Positions 1 to 4,126 of a stretch of DNA of 6,249 nt are shown here, piece after piece. The notes below the pieces were generated by a model that was not told where the DNA came from, did no database searches, and saw nothing but the letters and a program-made list of their open reading frames with translations. The stretch comes from Thermoplasmata archaeon (GTDB taxonomy: Archaea; Thermoplasmatota; Thermoplasmata; Lutacidiplasmatales; UBA184), in contig JASHVI010000063.1 of NCBI GenBank assembly GCA_030039525.1, positions 1 to 6,249 on the forward strand, given 5' to 3'. Numbering within the stretch: position 1 is the stretch's first letter; every line of letters starts with the position of its first letter. A program made the translations under genes and the position numbers.

Positions 1-55
1 TGCTGTAGCAAAGTACGGACCGACCCTTAACCCCCGGGGCCCTCTCGGCGGAATC

Positions 56-2245
56 GTGCCGAGGAAGCCGTCCCGCGCGGACGGAGCTTCCCGGAGTGGG
101 GAGAGGATGGAACCGCAGCCGCCGACCCGAGAGAGCCCTGCGCCGATGGAGGAAGAGCCGAGACGCTTCGGCGCCGTCCGGATCGTCCTCGCCGCCCTCG
201 TCCTCGTCGCCGTCGCCTCCATGGCCTTCGGGTTCTCCTACCAGACCTGGGACGTCCATGGCACCCCCCTCCCGAGCCTCGAGTCCTCCCACGTCTCCGC
301 CGCGGCGACGGTCGCCGCCACCCCCGACGCTTCCACCGCCCAGGCCCTCCAGCTCGGCATCTCCGCCACCCCCTCCCGGATCTGCGCCTACGGCCTCGAC
401 ACCTGTTCGGCCGGCAGCGGCACCGCCCGAGTGACCCTCAGCGCCAACGCCGGGAACGGCGGCGTCCTCGCCTGGCCCGCCGTCCAGGTCGCCTTCGTCA
501 TCGAGACGACCCTCTACGATGGGGTCTACGATCCGTCGGCGCAGGACTCCGGCTCCGACCCGTGCGCCGAGTCGACCCAGATCGCCTGCGAGGAGTCGAA
601 CGGCGTTCCCTTCTTCGTCAAGAACGCCCAGCTGATCGCCTCCGAGATCCAGTCCGCCAACCCCCACTCCCGGGTCTCCTTCGCCCTCGTCGACTACTTC
701 GCCACCCTCACCGACCACGACGACGGCGACGGCTCCGAGTACCACGTCGACATCCAGGACTTCGTCCCCGCCGCCCAGTTCGGCAGCGCCGTCTCCTCGA
801 CCTTCCAGGCCCAGGTCCTCGAGGGCGGCTACGTCTACGAGGACTCGGACTTCTCCGACAACATCCTCGACTCCTCCTCCATCACCGCCCTCTACGGCAC
901 GATCATCGGCTCCGGGCTCACCTGGTCCAACGACACCCACCACGTCATCGTCTGGATGGGCTCGACCGCGCCCCGGGACCCCTCCTACACGGTGAACTAC
1001 TACGTCTCCGCCTCGGACGACTACGACGAGACCCCCTACGACTCCCAGTCGTGCGAGCCCTCCTATGCCTTCGCGATCGGGGCGAGCCCCGACTGCGAGG
1101 GGTGGATCCACAGCCAGGACGGCAACGCCAGCCACTCGATCGCCGCGCTCGCGCAGACGGCGCCGAGCTGCACCGACTCGATCGGCGGGGTCTGCACCGT
1201 CGACACGATCGACCTCTGGACGACCACGACCGATCCGTACTCCCGCGGGTGGCCCTCGGGACGGGCGGGCGGCGGCGCGGGCGGCACGATCGTGATCCAG
1301 GATGTCGACAAGATCATCGCCGCGGGCTGCGACCTCGCCGCCGCCACGGGCGGCAGCTGGGACGGTCCCGCGGGGTACGTCTGTCCGAACGGGGACGCCG
1401 GGACGCTCCAGTACGTCCCGCACGGCCCGGCGCTCACCCCGGACACGAACAATCCGACGTTACTGGAGGCGCTCCGGGGGATCAGCTTCGGCCCGGTCCT
1501 CCAGACCCAGGTCGCCGCCGGTACGGGCAACCCCTTGTTCACGTATGTCCCGATCGGGAACATCAAGCTCCCGGACACGGCGGCCCAGATCGACGCGACG
1601 GCCTCGTGCGATCGGAACGGGGAGCCGTTCCGGACCTGCCAGACGAACGCGACGATCGAGCACGCGGCGAACGGGCTGATCTACCTGGGGTGGAACTGGA
1701 GCACGAACCGCTCCTCGAACATCATGTACGTCGGCGACTCGTGGACGGCCTCGTTCAACGTGATCGCGGACGGCCCGCCCTTCGCGACGGTCCCGGTGGA
1801 CGCCTGCGTGACGCAGGACTGCCGGGCCGGGGGGAGCGAGGCGGTGGAGGGCTACTACACCGCGGCGACGTACGTCCCGTATTCGAACAACACGGTGGAC
1901 ACGGAGTCGTTCCCGCTCGGGACGGTGACGGTGGAGGTGACGCCGCCGGTGCCGTTGCCTCCGACGGCGCCCCCGCCGCCGCCGCCGGCGCCGCCTCCGT
2001 TCGCGATCCCGGCGCCGACGCCGCTGCCGGTGATCCAGCAGATCGGGATCGGGAACTCGGTGGGGATCGCGAACGTGAGCCTGCAGGGCGTCGCGGCGGG
2101 GTTCCTGGGGGCCGGGTTCATCCGGGTCAGCATCAAGAACCGACCGATCGCGAACCCGGTCTTGGCGAGCAAGCAGGCCGCGGTGCGCTCGAAGTTCGAG
2201 GGCGGCGCGGTCGAGACGACGACCTCGGTGGGTCGGTTCGAGTAG
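56..2245 (+). CDS. Membrane-anchored surface protein with degenerate vWA-like domain and Pro-rich stalk
   Basis: Residues are numbered from GTG56. A charged N-terminal tail ending EEEPRR leads into one membrane helix at about 41-60, so the bulk should lie outside the cell. Residues 140-310 read like a von Willebrand A fold: strand VQVAFVIETT (143-152), helix FFVKNAQLIASEI (186-198), strand SRVSFALVDYF (205-215), an asparagine/serine-rich segment near 269-275, and strand HHVIVWMGST (295-304). The MIDAS positions are not canonical (E150-T-T-L-Y for DxSxS, MGS for TDG). Residues 340-628 are beta-rich with about ten cysteines and match no family I recognise. Then come a proline-rich stalk (629-660), a glycine-rich hydrophobic stretch (676-692) followed by KNR, and a tail of about 35 residues. 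There are seven N-X-S/T sequons (N292, 357, 531, 547, 551, 611, 673). The start is unsettled: the frame is open to the left edge, GTG56 follows GGCGGA, ATG107 (residue 18) follows GGAGTGGGGAGAGG, and ATG146 (residue 31) is also possible. Function is not known; binding or adhesion would be a guess from the fold. Confidence 0.85.
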   Translation: MPRKPSRADGASRSGERMEPQPPTRESPAPMEEEPRRFGAVRIVLAALVLVAVASMAFGFSYQTWDVHGTPLPSLESSHVSAAATVAATPDASTAQALQLGISATPSRICAYGLDTCSAGSGTARVTLSANAGNGGVLAWPAVQVAFVIETTLYDGVYDPSAQDSGSDPCAESTQIACEESNGVPFFVKNAQLIASEIQSANPHSRVSFALVDYFATLTDHDDGDGSEYHVDIQDFVPAAQFGSAVSSTFQAQVLEGGYVYEDSDFSDNILDSSSITALYGTIIGSGLTWSNDTHHVIVWMGSTAPRDPSYTVNYYVSASDDYDETPYDSQSCEPSYAFAIGASPDCEGWIHSQDGNASHSIAALAQTAPSCTDSIGGVCTVDTIDLWTTTTDPYSRGWPSGRAGGGAGGTIVIQDVDKIIAAGCDLAAATGGSWDGPAGYVCPNGDAGTLQYVPHGPALTPDTNNPTLLEALRGISFGPVLQTQVAAGTGNPLFTYVPIGNIKLPDTAAQIDATASCDRNGEPFRTCQTNATIEHAANGLIYLGWNWSTNRSSNIMYVGDSWTASFNVIADGPPFATVPVDACVTQDCRAGGSEAVEGYYTAATYVPYSNNTVDTESFPLGTVTVEVTPPVPLPPTAPPPPPPAPPPFAIPAPTPLPVIQQIGIGNSVGIANVSLQGVAAGFLGAGFIRVSIKNRPIANPVLASKQAAVRSKFEGGAVETTTSVGRFE
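1973..1987 (+). repeat. (CCG)5 codon-aligned tract in Pro-rich stalk
   Basis: Five consecutive CCG triplets, in frame, encode P640-P644 and extend a six-proline run that begins with a CCC codon. They sit inside a longer Pro/Ala segment (residues 629-660) that probably forms an extended stalk between the extracellular domains and the C-terminal hydrophobic segment. Short tandem CCG tracts can change length by slippage, which would alter stalk length without shifting the frame. Confidence 0.7.
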
Positions 2246-2259
2246 GCCGGGCCGCTCGG

Positions 2260-2281
2260 GGGGCTCCCGAACGGGAGCCCC
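2260..2281. terminator. Perfect inverted repeat between convergent stop codons
   Basis: Arms GGGGCTCCCG (2260-2269) and CGGGAGCCCC (2272-2281) are exact reverse complements separated by AA. As RNA this gives a 9-bp stem closing a four-base loop. It occupies most of the 39 bp between the stop of the surface-protein gene (2243-2245) and the stop of the zinc-ribbon gene on the other strand (2285-2287), so both transcripts would carry it. No T-tract follows on either side. The usual archaeal T-rich termination signal is therefore missing, and the hairpin may instead protect mRNA 3' ends. The structure is certain from the sequence; the role is inferred. Confidence 0.5.
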
Positions 2282-2284
2282 GGC

Positions 2285-2989
2285 TCACTCGTCGTCGCGC
2301 CGGCGGGAGCCGGAGCCTCGCCCCGGCCGGTACGATCGGCGGGGGCGCTCCTCGTCCCCGTCCTCCTCGCGCCGTCGGTACGGCTTGCGGTCCCGGCCAC
2401 CCGGCGGGCGGCCGTAGCCGCGGCCCCGGGGTCGACCGTAGCCGCCGCCGCCGCGGTCGTCCTCGCGGCGGGGCGGGAGGCGGAACTCGTTGCCGCAGTT
2501 GCGGCAGCGGCCGACCCGGCCACCGTCCGGCAACGGCTCGAAATCGATCGGACCGCCGCAGCGCCGGCAGCCGCGGGACCTCGGCGCCTCGCCGAAGCCC
2601 CCCTCGTCCCGGGGGCCGGGCGCGGCCCGCCGCCGCGGGGCCTCGGGCTCGCTCCCCTCCGCGCGGAAGCGCGTCGTCTCCGCGCACTGGGGGCACTCGA
2701 CCTCGATCGTCGACTCGCCCGTCGCCCGAATGGTGAGGCGGGACCCGCACTCGCCGCAGACCGGCGCGTCGGGGTCCTCCTCCTCGTCGGCCTCGGCGGA
2801 CTCTCCGCCCGGGGCGGCCCCCGCGGAGATCGGAGGGACCGAGCCGTCGGCCTCCTCCAGCGCGCCCGGCAGGCCGTGCGGAAGGAACGAGTATCGCCGG
2901 TGGCAGCTGGGGCACTCGGCGAGATGGATCCGGACCGTGCGCTCGGAGAGCGTGAGCTCCTCCCCGCACCCGGGGCATTCCTGCGACAT
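2285..2989 (-). CDS. Triple zinc-ribbon protein with Arg/Gly-rich tail
   Basis: This 234-residue protein is predicted to be soluble, with no signal peptide or membrane segment. It has three C-x2-C...C-x2-C units: C5/C8 with C26/C29, C78/C81 with C99/C102, and C141/C144 with C162/C165. In all three, exactly 17 residues separate the two pairs, as expected for a zinc ribbon binding one Zn each. The knuckles read CPGC/CPSC, CGEC/CPQC and CRRC/CRNC. An acidic linker (45-77, including EADEEEDPD) joins ribbons one and two, and an Arg/Pro-rich linker joins two and three. The tail (174-234) is rich in Arg, Gly, Tyr and Asp with RGG-like pieces such as GYGRPRGRGYGRPPGGR. Zinc ribbons with RG tails often bind nucleic acid or protein partners, so a nucleic-acid-associated role is plausible but unproven. 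No catalytic domain is visible. ATG at 2989-2987 is chosen because the first ribbon begins at residue 5. A GAGGGGGG stretch lies about 17-20 nt upstream, too far to be a good ribosome site. Confidence 0.85.
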   Translation of the reverse strand: MSQECPGCGEELTLSERTVRIHLAECPSCHRRYSFLPHGLPGALEEADGSVPPISAGAAPGGESAEADEEEDPDAPVCGECGSRLTIRATGESTIEVECPQCAETTRFRAEGSEPEAPRRRAAPGPRDEGGFGEAPRSRGCRRCGGPIDFEPLPDGGRVGRCRNCGNEFRLPPRREDDRGGGGYGRPRGRGYGRPPGGRDRKPYRRREEDGDEERPRRSYRPGRGSGSRRRDDE

Positions 2990-3022
2990 GGCGCGGCGGA
3001 GTGAGCCCCCCTCTTGAGCTTG

Positions 3023-3070
3023 CCGAGCGCTGCGGTCCCGCGGCGCGCCTCCCCGCGCAGCGCCGCTCGG
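3023..3070. repeat. Interrupted inverted repeat in divergent intergenic region
   Basis: Left arm 3023-3034 (CCGAGCGCTGCG) pairs fully with 3056-3061 plus 3065-3070. This gives 12 base pairs with a three-base bulge (3062-3064) and a 21-base loop that itself contains the palindrome GGCGCGCC (3042-3049). The repeat ends three bases from the TATA-like element of the divergent region. It could be an operator or a leader structure for the zinc-ribbon mRNA, or a by-product of very high GC. The pairing is checked base by base; the function is only a suggestion. Confidence 0.4.
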
Positions 3071-3072
3071 GC

Positions 3073-3080
3073 TTCAAATA
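3073..3080 (-). promoter_or_regulatory. TATA-like element, probably for the zinc-ribbon gene
   Basis: Read on the minus strand this is TATTTGAA, within GGCTATTTGAAGCCC. It is the only AT-rich patch in the 155-bp gap between the divergent genes, and it shares CTATTT with the stronger element in front of the oligosaccharyltransferase gene (TATTTATA at 4076-4083). Archaeal TATA boxes lie about 25 bp before the transcription start, so a minus-strand transcript would begin near 3050 with a leader of about 60 nt. On the plus strand the same bases (TTCAAATA) could serve the secreted-protein gene at 3145, with a start near 3100. Confidence 0.4.
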
Positions 3081-3144
3081 GCCCCCGAGGTCTCGTCCGG
3101 GCACCCGGCGGCCCGGGCGGGAGGGCCGGCCGGCGCGTACGTCG

Positions 3145-4005
3145 ATGCGACGAGGCCCCCGACCACGAAGCGTGCATGGGGTGCTGGCGGTCGGGGCGAT
3201 CGCGGCGGCGATCGGGCTCGCGCTCCCCATGGGCGCCTCCGCCCTTCCGCTCCCGATCACCTACCTCGCCCCGTACCACCACGTCCAGCACGTCCCGTCG
3301 CTCTCCAGCACCCTCGTGGGCTGCACGCACGACTCGGTGATGCCGCTGAAGTGGAGCTCACTCCTCGGCTCCGTCCACTGGTACGCCCACACGACCGCCC
3401 GGAGCTGCCGGCTCCCGGCGGCGGCGCCGGGCGTCGGGAGCAGCGTCACGCTCGCGTTCAGCCTCGCGATCGCGCTGCCCATCGCCACCTTCCCGGGCGC
3501 CTCCACCTCCACGAGCGTCGAGCTCAGCTGGATCGTGTCGGCCCTGGCCTCCACCTCCTTCCACGCGGGCGGGGCCTGCCCCGCCGTCGTCGTGAACCCG
3601 ACGAACGGATCGGGCTCCGAGTTCTGCTACCTCGGGGGGCTCGCCTCGCTCACCGGCGAGGCGTACCTGCTCGACCGCACGAACGGGACCGTCTACTACG
3701 CCTCGAACTACTGGGGCGGGATCTGGTCCTCCGCCATCGACTACAACGACACCGACTGCGCCGCCTTCCACTGCAGTACGCTCAACTACACCTACTCGGG
3801 CTCCTCCGGCTCCGGCCTCGCCCAGTCGGCGGACTGGTGGATCAACACCAGCCTCGACCACTCGGACAGCTACGAGGCGGTGACCGTGCTCTTCGGGAAC
3901 GTGACGGCGGAGACGTTCGGCTTCCCGGCGAGCCGCGCCTCGGCGGCCCTCGACCTCTCCGGGCTCACGTACGGGGCCGCCCTCGCGAGCGTCATCGTCT
4001 CGTAG
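3145..4005 (+). CDS. Secreted, sequon-rich protein of unknown family
   Basis: 286 residues; I do not recognise the family. The N-terminus is a Sec-type signal peptide: basic region MRRGPRPRSVHG, hydrophobic core at about 13-27, and a probable cut after A31-S-A33, leaving LPLPITY. The mature part is rich in Ser, Thr, Gly and aromatic residues, looks beta-rich, and has no second convincing membrane helix, although 101-116 is hydrophobic. Six cysteines (60, 88, 145, 161, 205, 210) could form three disulfides. Six N-glycosylation sequons (N154 NGS, N180 NGT, N201 NDT, N214 NYT, N234 NTS, N252 NVT) all lie in the second half. The next gene is the oligosaccharyltransferase that would modify such sites, so an extracellular glycoprotein is a fair inference; substrate and activity are unknown. 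ATG3145 is chosen because it gives a complete signal peptide. The nearest purine-rich stretch (GGGAGGG) is about 20 nt upstream, a poor distance for a ribosome site. Confidence 0.82.
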   Translation: MRRGPRPRSVHGVLAVGAIAAAIGLALPMGASALPLPITYLAPYHHVQHVPSLSSTLVGCTHDSVMPLKWSSLLGSVHWYAHTTARSCRLPAAAPGVGSSVTLAFSLAIALPIATFPGASTSTSVELSWIVSALASTSFHAGGACPAVVVNPTNGSGSEFCYLGGLASLTGEAYLLDRTNGTVYYASNYWGGIWSSAIDYNDTDCAAFHCSTLNYTYSGSSGSGLAQSADWWINTSLDHSDSYEAVTVLFGNVTAETFGFPASRASAALDLSGLTYGAALASVIVS

Positions 4006-4034
4006 GCGCCGCGGCGCGCCGCCGTCGACCGGGG

Positions 4035-4056
4035 GGAGGGTCCCTCCGATTATCGG
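4035..4056. promoter_or_regulatory. Two overlapping small dyads upstream of the aglB TATA box
   Basis: GGAGGG-T-CCCTCC (4035-4047) and CCGAT-T-ATCGG (4046-4056) are each perfect inverted repeats around one central T, and they share two bases. They lie 30 nt after the stop of the secreted-protein gene and 20 nt before the TATA element. Such compact dyads suit a dimeric regulator better than a stable hairpin, because the loops are too short. They could instead belong to the 3' end of the upstream transcript. The symmetry is seen directly; the operator role is inference. Confidence 0.3.
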
Positions 4057-4075
4057 GGTAAATTCCACCTAAGCC

Positions 4076-4083
4076 TATTTATA
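4076..4083 (+). promoter_or_regulatory. Archaeal TATA box of the oligosaccharyltransferase gene
   Basis: TATTTATA stands out in an otherwise GC-rich sequence, at the end of a locally AT-rich stretch (4048-4084) that also holds GGTAAATTCC. With the usual archaeal spacing of about 25 bp, transcription would start near 4105, giving a leader of roughly 22 nt before ATG4127. This is the clearest promoter in the window, and it suggests the oligosaccharyltransferase gene is transcribed separately from the gene before it. Confidence 0.6.
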
Positions 4084-4111
4084 CAGCCCCTCGGTCTCGC
4101 GCGCCGCCTTC

Positions 4112-4116
4112 GGAGG
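4112..4116 (+). promoter_or_regulatory. aglB: Shine-Dalgarno GGAGG for aglB
   Basis: GGAGG lies ten bases before ATG4127 and would pair with the CCUCC core at the 3' end of archaeal 16S rRNA. It fixes the start of the gene. The same bases can pair with the preceding GCCGCC (4103-4108) to form a small hairpin at the extreme 5' end of the predicted transcript. Confidence 0.6.
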
Positions 4117-4126
4117 CTTTCGGTCG

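Noticed and set aside
25..31. CTTAAC as TATA box for the surface-protein gene
   Set aside because: It is the most AT-rich patch before GTG56 and could even imply a leaderless transcript, but it matches the other two TATA-like elements of the window poorly, and the frame is open to the left edge, so I did not call it.
562..2736. Very long plus-strand open frame, offset from the surface-protein gene and running past its stop
   Set aside because: It encodes an Arg/Pro/Gly-rich, low-complexity product without domains, typical of an off-frame reading of very GC-rich coding DNA. The overlapping frame has an anchor helix, a foldable domain, sequons and clean third-position bias.
3145..3180. Twin-arginine signal in the secreted protein (RR at residues 2-3)
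   Set aside because: The Tat consensus S/T-R-R-x-F-L-K is absent. The arginines look like the basic region of an ordinary Sec signal peptide.
1855..3330. Minus-strand open frames of 491 and 375 codons (1855-3330 and 2133-3260) covering the zinc-ribbon gene
   Set aside because: Both are rich in Arg, Ala, Pro and Ser, show no domain, and overlap three better-supported genes. The zinc-ribbon frame has three exact cysteine quartets that cannot be chance.
3358..4068. Minus-strand and frame-shifted plus-strand open frames over the secreted-protein gene
   Set aside because: Products are Arg/Gly- or Leu/Arg-rich without structure, whereas the chosen frame has a textbook signal peptide, cysteines and sequons.
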